Below are positions 34,877 through 43,354 of a DNA stretch of 64,000 nt, one piece after another. Both the position numbers and the translations under genes were made by a program. The stretch is from Shewanella oncorhynchi (GTDB lineage Bacteria > Pseudomonadota > Gammaproteobacteria > Enterobacterales > Shewanellaceae). The stretch is from the NCBI RefSeq assembly GCF_012584455.1, contig NZ_JABAEB010000011.1, forward strand, positions 112,991 to 176,990, given 5' to 3'. The notes beneath the pieces are model-generated. The model was given only the letters and a program-made list of their open reading frames with translations, had not been told where the DNA came from and did not search any database. Each line of letters opens with the position of its first letter. Positions within the stretch are counted from its first letter, which is position 1.

Positions 34877-35278
34877 ATGAACCCATCCCAACTTACAGCG
34901 AAAGACGAGCAATTATTACAGCGATTACTCGCAATTCGTAGTGACAAAGAAGCTAAATTGCGCCGAGAGCTAGCCTTACATAGGCAAAAACTCAGGGAGC
35001 TACTTGACAGGCAAATCCTCATCAATCTCGAGCGGCAAGCGCAAACTAATCGGCTGCGTCTGCAGCAGATGCCAGAACAAATATTAACTCCAACTGAGCT
35101 AATCACTTTTAAATTGACCTTAATGAAAGAATACCAAAAAGAAAGGACATTAGCCGAAACTGCTGAGATGTTGGTAATAGAAAAAGAGCAGTTGGAGTCC
35201 ATTATGGTGCATATGCAGCAGGCGATTCTTCAGTTAGTTAAATCCCAACAAAAACTGCAGGAGGTTGTCGATGAATAA
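34877..35278 (+). CDS. sctO: T3SS stalk protein SctO (SsaO-like)
   Basis: 133 residues (SsaO 125), almost entirely a two-helix coiled coil (LRRELALHRQKLRELLDRQI and ERTLAETAEMLVIEKEQLES). It is the FliJ-like stalk inside the ATPase hexamer. Identified by position between sctN and sctP and by its architecture. Overlaps sctP by 8 bp. Confidence 0.82.
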   Translation: MNPSQLTAKDEQLLQRLLAIRSDKEAKLRRELALHRQKLRELLDRQILINLERQAQTNRLRLQQMPEQILTPTELITFKLTLMKEYQKERTLAETAEMLVIEKEQLESIMVHMQQAILQLVKSQQKLQEVVDE

Positions 35279-35717
35279 TCCTATGGCGATAGTGCGAACA
35301 TCGAAAATATCTTTCCCCAGTGTCGAAGCCAGACAAGAGTCGGATCCAGAAATGCGTCGCTTGTTTAACCGTTATTTCTGCGGTCAACAGGAAGATGACA
35401 ACACTCTATCTACCAAAGATCGGCTTACCGCTAAGGCACTACTCAGCCGCGATGGTGGTGTGTACCGACAAGGAGCGGCCGAAGTAATCCGGCAAGGTGA
35501 GCAACTATGCTATCGCTTGCTCAATGGCCCTATGATGGGATTAGTGATCCAAGCCTGTTACCAACCTCGAGGAATTCAATTGCAGTTGTTTCCTAAGACA
35601 GCGCGTCAATCGGAACTGCTCGCAAGACTCTTACCTCAACTCAGCGAGCAACTACAAGGGCGACGCTTTGCTATTCATTTAGATCTTATGCCAACCAACA
35701 CAGCAGTGACGAGGTAG
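35271..35717 (+). CDS. sctP: T3SS needle-length / specificity-switch protein SctP (SsaP-like)
   Basis: 148 residues from ATG 35271 (GGAGG 6 bp upstream), close to SsaP (124). A short variable N-terminus precedes a T3S4-like substrate-switch region (RLLNGPMMGLVIQACYQPRG; LLARLLPQLSEQLQGRRFAI). Short for the SctP family but usual for SPI-2 systems. Assigned chiefly by gene order. Confidence 0.72.
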   Translation: MNNPMAIVRTSKISFPSVEARQESDPEMRRLFNRYFCGQQEDDNTLSTKDRLTAKALLSRDGGVYRQGAAEVIRQGEQLCYRLLNGPMMGLVIQACYQPRGIQLQLFPKTARQSELLARLLPQLSEQLQGRRFAIHLDLMPTNTAVTR

Positions 35718-35721
35718 ATGA

Positions 35722-36642
35722 ATGAACATCAATAAACTGATCAATGCTAGCCAAGTCATAGGCCGTGGCCTAGCACAGCAAGCTTGCCAAATCGAACTGA
35801 CGCGTATCGGGGGCGATGGAGTATTCTGGCAAAGACGCAATGCTCCATCAGGATCGGGTCTGTGGTGTTCTAAACAGGATTGGCAACTGTGGGTAACCGC
35901 AGTGACTGGCGTAACTTCCTCGGCTGAGATTGCTTGTGATTTATTGCCCTGTGTTAGTGCGGCAGCATTTGATGTAGCGGGTGAATGGTTGGTCGATTGC
36001 CTTGAAGAAGTCCCTAAGCCATTTGGATTGGTGCCAGATATTTATCCCGTGCTAACGCTTCAAACTACGCAATTGGAACAAGGCGACGTGGAGAGTGCCA
36101 CTCAATTGGCTTGTGTCTTAGTTGATTGGCCGCAAGAGGACTGGCAGAGCCAAGTTGAGTCATGGTCAGCATTCTCTGGTAAAACGGTGGATGTTAGTTT
36201 GAGTTTAGTGGCCGGTTTTGTGCCCCAAATAACCCCTACACCTGACTTACCCGAAATAGGCGGGGGTTTATGGCTCGATGGTGATGTGCAAATCGAGCAG
36301 GGGGAAGCGCTGTTATGGGCGGATGGACCGTTGGCTAAGATCAAGTTCATCACCCCTATTGATGGTCCTCAAGCACAACTCGAAATTGTGTCTTTATTGC
36401 CTAAGATGGACGCTATTCAGCCCCCTTTGATCGCCGATATTGGTCGAGTGAGTCTGCCTCTGGCTAAGCTCGGCGCTATGATGACGGGTGACAAGTTAAC
36501 GCTAGAGGTTACGCTGAATAATCAAGTGCGTTTAGGACGGTTCAGTCATCAGTACGGTCAAGAGCTGTACCAAACTCTGGCAAGTATTAATCTCCTGCGT
36601 GGAGAGTCGGGATTACTCGCACAAATCGAGGCTCTAGTATAA
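35722..36642 (+). CDS. sctQ: T3SS C-ring/sorting platform protein SctQ (SsaQ-like)
   Basis: 306 residues (SsaQ 322). The C-terminal SPOA domain (about 230-300: PLIADIGRVSLPLAKLGAMM through QVRLGRFSHQYGQELYQTL) is clear. In Salmonella an internal start also yields a short SPOA protein. Here an ATG (36406) and a GTG (36388) lie at the right place, but neither has a clear ribosome site. Last gene of the ssaM-sctQ operon. Confidence 0.87.
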   Translation: MNINKLINASQVIGRGLAQQACQIELTRIGGDGVFWQRRNAPSGSGLWCSKQDWQLWVTAVTGVTSSAEIACDLLPCVSAAAFDVAGEWLVDCLEEVPKPFGLVPDIYPVLTLQTTQLEQGDVESATQLACVLVDWPQEDWQSQVESWSAFSGKTVDVSLSLVAGFVPQITPTPDLPEIGGGLWLDGDVQIEQGEALLWADGPLAKIKFITPIDGPQAQLEIVSLLPKMDAIQPPLIADIGRVSLPLAKLGAMMTGDKLTLEVTLNNQVRLGRFSHQYGQELYQTLASINLLRGESGLLAQIEALV

Positions 36643-36689
36643 GGGGAATGGTGTTGCTTTTACGGATATGTCAGCGGTTTTTAGTTAGC

Positions 36690-36705
36690 TAAGGTCTTCA
36701 CCTGA
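36690..36705. promoter_or_regulatory. Island operator 5, upstream of sctRSTU
   Basis: TAAGGTCTTCACCTGA matches the island palindrome with mismatches only in the left half. It ends 57 bp before sctR. It marks a separate promoter for the export-gate genes, which in SPI-2 belong to the ssaM operon. Confidence 0.65.
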
Positions 36706-36761
36706 TACAGGTCAATCACAAAGCGCGCCATGATGGAACCCTAGCCACAAAGGAGGTTTCC

Positions 36762-37412
36762 ATGACCTTACTCGATCATCCAATCCAATTGATCATTATG
36801 TTGTTTTGCTTGTCACTGCTGCCGCTGTTCGCCGTGATGGGCACTTCATTCTTGAAATTGGCAATTGTGTTCTCTATGTTACGTAACGCCTTAGGGATCC
36901 AGCAGATCCCACCCAATATGGCAATTTACGGCCTCGCATTAATTCTTACTCTGTTCACCATGGCACCCGTGGGGATGGCAATCAATGACAATCTAAAAGC
37001 CACCCCTATAGTGTTCGATGCACCCAATGTATTTGAGCAAATCAACACTGAAGCCATAGCACCCTACCGCGCATTTCTCGAAAAAAATACCAGCAATACT
37101 CAGATTGAATTTTTCGCCAATATTGGCCATAAGGTCTGGCCCGAAAAATACCAGCAAGTGCTGACCAAAGACTCACTGTTAGTGATGGTTCCTGCCTTTA
37201 CTATGAGTCAGCTCATAGAGGCATTTAAGATAGGTTTACTCATTTATCTTCCCTTTGTCGCAATTGACCTTATCGTCTCCAATATTTTACTGGCAATGGG
37301 CATGATGATGGTGTCACCCATGACGATAGCCCTACCGTTTAAATTGTTGATTTTTATCTTGATGGGTGGATGGGAAAAACTGATCAGTCAACTAATGATG
37401 TCATTCTCATGA
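36762..37412 (+). CDS. sctR: T3SS export apparatus protein SctR (SsaR-like)
   Basis: 216 residues (SsaR 215), FliP-type inner-membrane protein with helices near both ends. Signatures are MGTSFLKLAIVFSMLRNALG and FKIGLLIYLPFVAIDLIVSN. Strong AAGGAGG ribosome site. Overlaps sctS by 4 bp. Confidence 0.96.
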   Translation: MTLLDHPIQLIIMLFCLSLLPLFAVMGTSFLKLAIVFSMLRNALGIQQIPPNMAIYGLALILTLFTMAPVGMAINDNLKATPIVFDAPNVFEQINTEAIAPYRAFLEKNTSNTQIEFFANIGHKVWPEKYQQVLTKDSLLVMVPAFTMSQLIEAFKIGLLIYLPFVAIDLIVSNILLAMGMMMVSPMTIALPFKLLIFILMGGWEKLISQLMMSFS

Positions 37413-37678
37413 GTGAAACTATCATAGTACATTTCACCTCTGAACTACTGTGGATGGTGTTACTGCTGTCGCTACCTGTTGTTATCGTGGCCTCAGTTGT
37501 CGGAGTTTTGGTTAGTCTTATTCAAGCCCTGACCCAAATCCAAGATCAAACATTGCAGTTTCTGATCAAACTCATCGCCGTGTGCGTGACACTTGTGGTC
37601 TGTTATCACTGGATGGGTAGTTCACTGTTGAATTACGCCAGCATGGCTTTCGATCAAATTAGCCAAATGGGGGGGTAG
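37409..37678 (+). CDS. sctS: T3SS export apparatus protein SctS (SsaS-like)
   Basis: 89 residues (SsaS 88) from ATG 37409, translationally coupled to sctR. Two transmembrane helices flank the FliQ-type loop VSLIQALTQIQDQTLQFLIK. The 3' end is a G7 tract (37669-37675) overlapping the ribosome site of sctT. Confidence 0.95.
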   Translation: MSETIIVHFTSELLWMVLLLSLPVVIVASVVGVLVSLIQALTQIQDQTLQFLIKLIAVCVTLVVCYHWMGSSLLNYASMAFDQISQMGG

Positions 37679-37680
37679 TG

Positions 37681-38481
37681 ATGACAACTCTGCTACCCAA
37701 CCTATTAACAGCACAGCTTCCGGTGTTGGCACTTTGTATGATGCGCCCTTTAGGCATGATGCTGCTATTACCCTTATTTAAAGGGGGGGCAATGGGGAGC
37801 GCATTAATCCGTAATAGTCTGATTTTAATGTTTGCTTTACCTACTGTGCTGGCAATGGATGAAATGCAGCCGATACTGCAGCAGGCCGACACTTGGATGC
37901 TCATCAGCCTATTTGGCAAAGAAATTATTGTAGGCATGTTACTCGGTTTCTGTGCCGCCATTCCCTTTTGGGCCATAGATATGGCGGGATTTGTAATTGA
38001 CACAATGCGGGGGGCATCCATGTCGACTGTACTTAACCCATTGATGGGACTGCAATCATCGATTTATGGCATGCTGTTTACTCAAGTTCTTACCGTGCTG
38101 TTTTTAGTCTCGGGTGGTTTTAATTTTCTGCTAACTGCACTTTATCAGTCATATCAACAATTACCCCCAGGATTTAATTTAACGCTAAGCCAGCCCTTGA
38201 TGGTGTTTATAGCCCATGAGTGGCAATTGATGTGCCAACTATGTCTCAGTTTTGCCATGCCCGCCATGGTGATTATGATCTTAGTCGACGTAGCCTTAGG
38301 GCTAGTAAACCGCTCGGCGCAGCAGTTAAACGTCTTCTTTTTGTCTATGCCCATTAAAAGTGCTTTGGTCTTACTGTTATTGATCTACAGCTTACAGTTT
38401 GCTTTGTCCCATTACCTGCAGACCATTTCTGGGGTAGAGCAGCACGTAGATATTTTGTTTGGACTCTTAGCAGGGCACTAG
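37681..38481 (+). CDS. sctT: T3SS export apparatus protein SctT (SsaT-like)
   Basis: 266 residues (SsaT 259) from ATG 37681; an adjacent GTG at 37678 is possible. FliR-type membrane protein with about six helices, GFVIDTMRGASMSTVLNP and the C-terminal LNVFFLSMPIKSALVLLLL. A G7 tract occurs at 37783-37789. Confidence 0.94.
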   Translation: MTTLLPNLLTAQLPVLALCMMRPLGMMLLLPLFKGGAMGSALIRNSLILMFALPTVLAMDEMQPILQQADTWMLISLFGKEIIVGMLLGFCAAIPFWAIDMAGFVIDTMRGASMSTVLNPLMGLQSSIYGMLFTQVLTVLFLVSGGFNFLLTALYQSYQQLPPGFNLTLSQPLMVFIAHEWQLMCQLCLSFAMPAMVIMILVDVALGLVNRSAQQLNVFFLSMPIKSALVLLLLIYSLQFALSHYLQTISGVEQHVDILFGLLAGH

Positions 38482-38502
38482 TGCCCCTGGTGGATATGAC
38501 CT

Positions 38503-39552
38503 ATGGCCGAGAAAACAGAAAAACCCACAGAAAAACGTTTACGAGAAGCGAGAAATCGCGGTCAGGTCATTAAAAGTGCTGAAATTGTCACAGGGTTACA
38601 GATGGCGATCATTCTCGGTTACTTTCTCTACGAAGGGCCTGCACTCGTCCAAGCCATTATGGCGTTAATCGACTTAACCATTCACGCCATCAATCTTCCC
38701 CTTGAAACTGCGGCCGAGCAAATCGTTGGTACCTTCGCCATGCTGGCATTACGTTTTTTAGGTGGGCTGACATTAGTACTCGTGTTTACCATTGTGGTGG
38801 GGAACTTAGTCCAAACAGGTCCCGTTTGGGCGGCTGAGTCTATAATGCCGAGCATGGATAAACTCAATGTCATGAATAATGCTAAGCAACTTATTTCACT
38901 GAAAAGTCTGTTTGAGCTTGCTAAAAATCTCGTTAAAGTCACAGTGCTGAGTTTAGTGTTTTACTATCTGCTCCATCGTTACGTTAACGCCTTTCAATAC
39001 TTGCCTTTATGCGGAGAAGCCTGCGGTATCAGTGTGATTTCGACCATGATCACTTGGCTCTGGGGCAGCTTTTTAGGATGTTACTTAATATTTGGGATCG
39101 CTGATTATGCATTTCAACGCTATAGCCTAATGAAAGAACTCAAAATGTCTAAAGATGACACCAAACAAGAATACAAAGATTCTGAAGGTAACCCCGAAAT
39201 GAAACAAAAACGCCGCGAAACCCAGCGAGAAGTGGCGTCTGGTAGTCTTGCCAGTAACGTTCGCAAAGCCACAGTGGTTGTGCGTAATCCAACCCACATT
39301 GCCGTGTGTTTGTATTATAGTGAAGGTGAGACACCGTTGCCTAAAGTGCTTGAAAAAGCCGAAGATCACATGGCCTTACACATTGTGGCATTAGCTGAGA
39401 AAGCTGGGGTGCCAATTGTCGAGAACATTCCATTGGCCCGCGCCTTATTTAAACACGTTGAGGCAGGAGACGTGATTCCAGAGAGCCTATTTGAACCCGT
39501 AGCAGAGCTTTTACGTCTAGTGATGACAATATCCTATGATAATATGGAGTAA
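38503..39552 (+). CDS. sctU: T3SS autoprotease/specificity switch SctU (SsaU-like)
   Basis: 349 residues (SsaU 352). Four transmembrane helices lie in the first 210 residues after the EKTEKPTEKRLREARNRGQV start. A charged linker (KDDTKQEYKDSEGNPEMKQK) and the cytoplasmic domain with autocleavage motif NPTH (N262-H265) follow. Last gene of the cluster. No strong terminator is visible downstream. Confidence 0.96.
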   Translation: MAEKTEKPTEKRLREARNRGQVIKSAEIVTGLQMAIILGYFLYEGPALVQAIMALIDLTIHAINLPLETAAEQIVGTFAMLALRFLGGLTLVLVFTIVVGNLVQTGPVWAAESIMPSMDKLNVMNNAKQLISLKSLFELAKNLVKVTVLSLVFYYLLHRYVNAFQYLPLCGEACGISVISTMITWLWGSFLGCYLIFGIADYAFQRYSLMKELKMSKDDTKQEYKDSEGNPEMKQKRRETQREVASGSLASNVRKATVVVRNPTHIAVCLYYSEGETPLPKVLEKAEDHMALHIVALAEKAGVPIVENIPLARALFKHVEAGDVIPESLFEPVAELLRLVMTISYDNME

Positions 39553-40093
39553 CATGTCTTACTGTAATCAAATAGAATCCTTGATGATAATTGTCTCTTA
39601 CGAATCCCATAATGAATCTATGAAATTCAAATAAGTAGCCACGCATAATATTGTTTGAAGTAATCAATTTTACCAAAATATTACTCTGAATTTGCACTAA
39701 GTTAGGTTTACGCACGCCGCAGAGATATGGTATCTGCAAGTGTGGGGTGAAGCACCACGACGTTGATTTTTCTTGAAAAAGAATCAAATGAAGTCTGTAT
39801 CTAGATTCGTTTGAATGGCTGAACTACCACAAGTGGCACAGTCATAGAATGTAGACAACAACAATTTATCACCTGACGATTTGGTATCGCACTAAATTGG
39901 CATGGCAGTCTAAGCACCACTCAATCGTGCTTTCCTTGTCAATTTCTACACAGATATTTGCAAATCTTTACCTGTTAACGACACTTCCTTCGTCTACTGT
40001 CTTTGGCTAACTCTATATACTGTTGGAACAATTTCAGTTCCTTAGCAAGATGAATGCTTGCTGTCTTTAGCATTGATGGACACGACAATACCG
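39553..40093. other. Non-coding right edge of the T3SS island
   Basis: No intact gene. A single operator half-site (CACCTGA, 39870-39876) has no partner half. On the minus strand, 39869 to about 39960, a short open frame contains WCLDCHANL, a CxxCH heme-type motif as in multiheme cytochromes; it may be a gene remnant or chance. The final 100 bp should hold the macA promoter, but no confident -35/-10 pair was identified. Confidence 0.4.
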
Positions 40094-41326
40094 ATGAAAA
40101 AATCCTCAAAGCGTAAATTGCTGCTCGCGTTAAGCGGCTTAATACTCCTTAGTGGCGGTGCTTATTTTATGTGGCATAAGCCTGAAACGGCACCTACCTA
40201 TGTGACTGAAGCGGTGCGCCGTGGCGATATCGAAAACTCAGTGCTGGCCAATGGCATGTTGCAGGCATCCAAACTGGTGAGTGTGGGCGCACAGGTATCG
40301 GGGCAAATCTTAAGTTTGCCGCTGGCACTGGGTGATGAAGTAAAGAAAGGCGATTTGATTGCTCAGATTGATAGCCTAGCGCAGCAGAATAATTTGAAGG
40401 ATGCCCTCGCATCACTCAAGAGTATCAATGCTCAGTTCCGTGCTAAACAGGCGCAGATCCGCCAAGCTAAATTGGAATTTAGCCGCCAGCAGCAAATGCT
40501 TGCCGATAAGGCCAGTTCTCGTGCCGATTATGAAGTGGCCGATGCTAATCTAACGGTTTATCAAGCCGAGCTTGAGCAATTAGAAGCGCAAAAACAACAG
40601 GCTGAGATTAACGTCGACAGTGCCAGAATCGATTTAGGTTATACCAAAATTACCGCGCCGATGGATGGCACTGTGGTGTATTCCGCGGTGGAAGTGGGGC
40701 AAACCGTTAACGCCAATCAAACGACACCGACCATAGTTGAAATGGCGCAGCTGGATACCATGACAGTTAAAGCGCAGATTTCCGAAGCGGATGTTGTCAA
40801 TGTCCATCCGGGTCAAGCCGTGTATTTCACGGTTCTTGGAAAACCGAATCATCCCTACCGTGGCGTTTTGAGGGCGATTGAGCCTGGGCCGATTTCGATG
40901 GATGGCGACGATAGCAATATGAGCTCTAGCGACTCAGACGCCATTTATTACCATGGTCTGTTTGATGTAGAAAACCCTGACCGTACCTTGCGTATCGGCA
41001 TGACGGCGCAGGTGTCTATAGTGTTAGCTAAGGCCGATGATGCGCTATTAGTGCCTGCGCAGATATTGCGTATAAAGCCGAGGGAGAAATCCGCGGCGCC
41101 AGAGGCTAAGCCTGTCGAGCGTAAAGCCCGCAGCGGCCCGCAATATCAAGTGCCTGTATTAGTTGATAACCAAGTGCAATATGTGGATGTCACTGTGGGG
41201 ATTAACAACAAAATCAATGCTGAAATCACCGCGGGTTTGAAGGAAGGCGATCAGGTTGTGCTTGGCATGCCGTCTTCCGATGATGGCAGCAGTAAATTAC
41301 GTCGCCCACCTAGCGTGAGGTTTTAA
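40094..41326 (+). CDS. macA: MacA-like periplasmic adaptor of a tripartite efflux pump
   Basis: Membrane-fusion protein joining the MacB ABC transporter to an outer-membrane channel. From ATG 40094 it has 410 residues. An N-terminal membrane anchor (LLLALSGLILLSGGAYFMW) is followed by lipoyl/barrel-sandwich halves (VSVGAQVSGQILSLPLALGD; DLGYTKITAPMDGTVV), a coiled-coil hairpin (about 90-180) and a C-terminal beta barrel. ATG 40094 was preferred because MKKSSKRK resembles the usual MacA start; ATG 40076 is possible. No start has a good ribosome site. Confidence 0.9.
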   Translation: MKKSSKRKLLLALSGLILLSGGAYFMWHKPETAPTYVTEAVRRGDIENSVLANGMLQASKLVSVGAQVSGQILSLPLALGDEVKKGDLIAQIDSLAQQNNLKDALASLKSINAQFRAKQAQIRQAKLEFSRQQQMLADKASSRADYEVADANLTVYQAELEQLEAQKQQAEINVDSARIDLGYTKITAPMDGTVVYSAVEVGQTVNANQTTPTIVEMAQLDTMTVKAQISEADVVNVHPGQAVYFTVLGKPNHPYRGVLRAIEPGPISMDGDDSNMSSSDSDAIYYHGLFDVENPDRTLRIGMTAQVSIVLAKADDALLVPAQILRIKPREKSAAPEAKPVERKARSGPQYQVPVLVDNQVQYVDVTVGINNKINAEITAGLKEGDQVVLGMPSSDDGSSKLRRPPSVRF

Positions 41327-41328
41327 CA

Positions 41329-43347
41329 GTGACAACGGCATTACTTGAAATTTCAGGTTGTTATCGCACTTTTCAGGCGGGTGAGCAGCAACTCACTGTG
41401 CTGAAAGATGTGAACTTGTCGATTGGCCGTGGCGAGATGGTGGCGATAGTTGGTGCTTCTGGCTCGGGTAAATCGACCCTAATGAACATTCTTGGTTGTT
41501 TAGATAAGCCGTCAAAGGGCGCGTATTTTATCAATGGCCAAGATACCTCGACTATGGACGTTGATGAGTTAGCACAGCTGCGCCGCGAGCACTTTGGTTT
41601 TATCTTTCAGCGTTATCATTTACTGGGCGATTTGACCGCCATAGGCAACGTCGAAGTGCCTGCTGTGTATGCGGGTAAAGAACGCACGGTTCGTAAAGAC
41701 AGGGCCGAGCATTTGTTAACGCGTTTAGGCCTTGGCGACAGGCTTGACCATAAACCCAATCAGCTCAGTGGCGGACAACAACAGCGGGTCAGTGTGGCGC
41801 GCGCTTTGATGAATGGCGGCGATGTGATCCTTGCCGATGAGCCGACGGGTGCGTTGGATAGTCACAGCGGCGAAGAAATGATGCAGTTGTTGCAGGAGCT
41901 GCACAGCGACGGTCATACCATCATTATCGTGACCCATGATATGCACGTGGCCCAATATGCCGACCGCATTATTGAAATCAAAGACGGCGTGATCATCAGC
42001 GATGAACGCAGTCAGGATAAACAGACGGCTAAGCCACAAAGCTCGACGTCGCAAAGCTCAACGTTACAAAATACGGCGCCACAAAAGCCTAACGATGCAG
42101 TGGCAGCAAAAGATGGCTCGCGTGCGCGGGTGGCTTCGTGGGACAGATATGTCGAAGCGCTTAAAATGGCGCTGGTGGCGATGTCGACCCACAGGTTACG
42201 TACCTTCTTGACTATGCTCGGGATTATTATCGGTATCGCCTCAGTGGTTTCTGTGGTGGCCTTAGGTGAAGGCTCGCAGCAGGCCATTCTCAAAAGTATC
42301 AGTTCGATGGGGACTAACACGATTGATATTCGCCCCGGTTCTGGTTTTGGCGATAGACGCTCGGCGCGGGTGCGCACCTTAACCGCAACGGACGCCAATG
42401 CCCTTAAAAATCTGCCCTATGTTGATAGCGTGACGCCAAGCATTGGCTCTACTGCAACGGTTCGTTTTGGTAATAAAGCGGTATCGGCATCGGTGAATGG
42501 TGTGGGGCCTGAGTTTTTCCGTGTAAGAGGGTACGAGTTAGCGCAGGGCCAATTTTGGGATGATGCAAGTGTCGCATCGCTCGCCCAAGATGCGGTGATT
42601 GATGACAACACCCGTAAGGAGCTTTTTCCTAACAGCGCTGCCGACAATAACTCGGCGATAGGGCAAGTGATTTTCCTTGGAGATTTACCCGTACGTATCA
42701 TAGGTGTGACTCAACCTAAAGAAAGTGCTTTTGGTAACAGCGATGCGCTTAATGTGTGGGTGCCTTACACCACAGTTTCTGGCCGTATGGTGGGTAAAAA
42801 TTATTTGGATGGTATTACCGTTCGACTCGATGAAACTGTGCCGAGTAACGCGGCGGAGCAGGGCATTATCGCGCTGCTTAAAATGCGCCACGGCACGCAA
42901 GATTTCTTCACCATTAATACCGATACCATTAGGCAGAACATTGAAAAAACCACGGCAACCATGACCTTACTGATCTCGGCTATCGCGGTGATTTCCCTTG
43001 TCGTTGGCGGAATTGGGGTGATGAATATTATGTTAGTGTCTGTGACTGAGCGAACCCGTGAAATCGGTGTTCGTATGGCCGTGGGTGCGCGCCAGAACGA
43101 TATTTTGCGCCAGTTCCTTATCGAAGCCATTTTAGTGTGTTTGTGTGGTGGCACCTTAGGCATCGCCTTGTCCTACTTAATTGGCGTGGTGTTTGCTCAA
43201 ACGGGAGGCAGTTTCCAAATGATTTATTCCACCACCTCCATCGTTGCCGCCTTTGCCTGCTCGACCTTAATTGGTGTGCTATTTGGTTTCTTACCCGCCC
43301 GCAATGCGGCGCAGTTAGATCCCGTTGACGCACTAGCTAGAGAGTAA
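41329..43347 (+). CDS. macB: MacB-like ABC transporter (ATPase-permease fusion)
   Basis: 672 residues from GTG 41329. The N-terminal ATPase has Walker A GASGSGKST, the signature LSGGQQQRVSVARAL and Walker B VILADEPTGALD. A Q/S-rich linker (about 225-260) contains a KPQSSTSQSSTLQN stretch longer than in E. coli MacB (648). A first transmembrane helix, a large periplasmic MacB domain and three C-terminal helices follow (GGIGVMNIMLVSVTERTREI). Two bases after macA. Confidence 0.94.
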   Translation: MTTALLEISGCYRTFQAGEQQLTVLKDVNLSIGRGEMVAIVGASGSGKSTLMNILGCLDKPSKGAYFINGQDTSTMDVDELAQLRREHFGFIFQRYHLLGDLTAIGNVEVPAVYAGKERTVRKDRAEHLLTRLGLGDRLDHKPNQLSGGQQQRVSVARALMNGGDVILADEPTGALDSHSGEEMMQLLQELHSDGHTIIIVTHDMHVAQYADRIIEIKDGVIISDERSQDKQTAKPQSSTSQSSTLQNTAPQKPNDAVAAKDGSRARVASWDRYVEALKMALVAMSTHRLRTFLTMLGIIIGIASVVSVVALGEGSQQAILKSISSMGTNTIDIRPGSGFGDRRSARVRTLTATDANALKNLPYVDSVTPSIGSTATVRFGNKAVSASVNGVGPEFFRVRGYELAQGQFWDDASVASLAQDAVIDDNTRKELFPNSAADNNSAIGQVIFLGDLPVRIIGVTQPKESAFGNSDALNVWVPYTTVSGRMVGKNYLDGITVRLDETVPSNAAEQGIIALLKMRHGTQDFFTINTDTIRQNIEKTTATMTLLISAIAVISLVVGGIGVMNIMLVSVTERTREIGVRMAVGARQNDILRQFLIEAILVCLCGGTLGIALSYLIGVVFAQTGGSFQMIYSTTSIVAAFACSTLIGVLFGFLPARNAAQLDPVDALARE

Positions 43348-43354
43348 TAACACC

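Noticed and set aside
36388..36642. Internal start in sctQ for a short SPOA protein as in Salmonella SsaQ
   Set aside because: Candidate GTG/ATG codons exist, but no Shine-Dalgarno sequence is seen; kept only as a remark.
39449..39787. 112-codon minus-strand frame over the sctU end and beyond
   Set aside because: Overlaps the conserved sctU C-terminus and has no family features.
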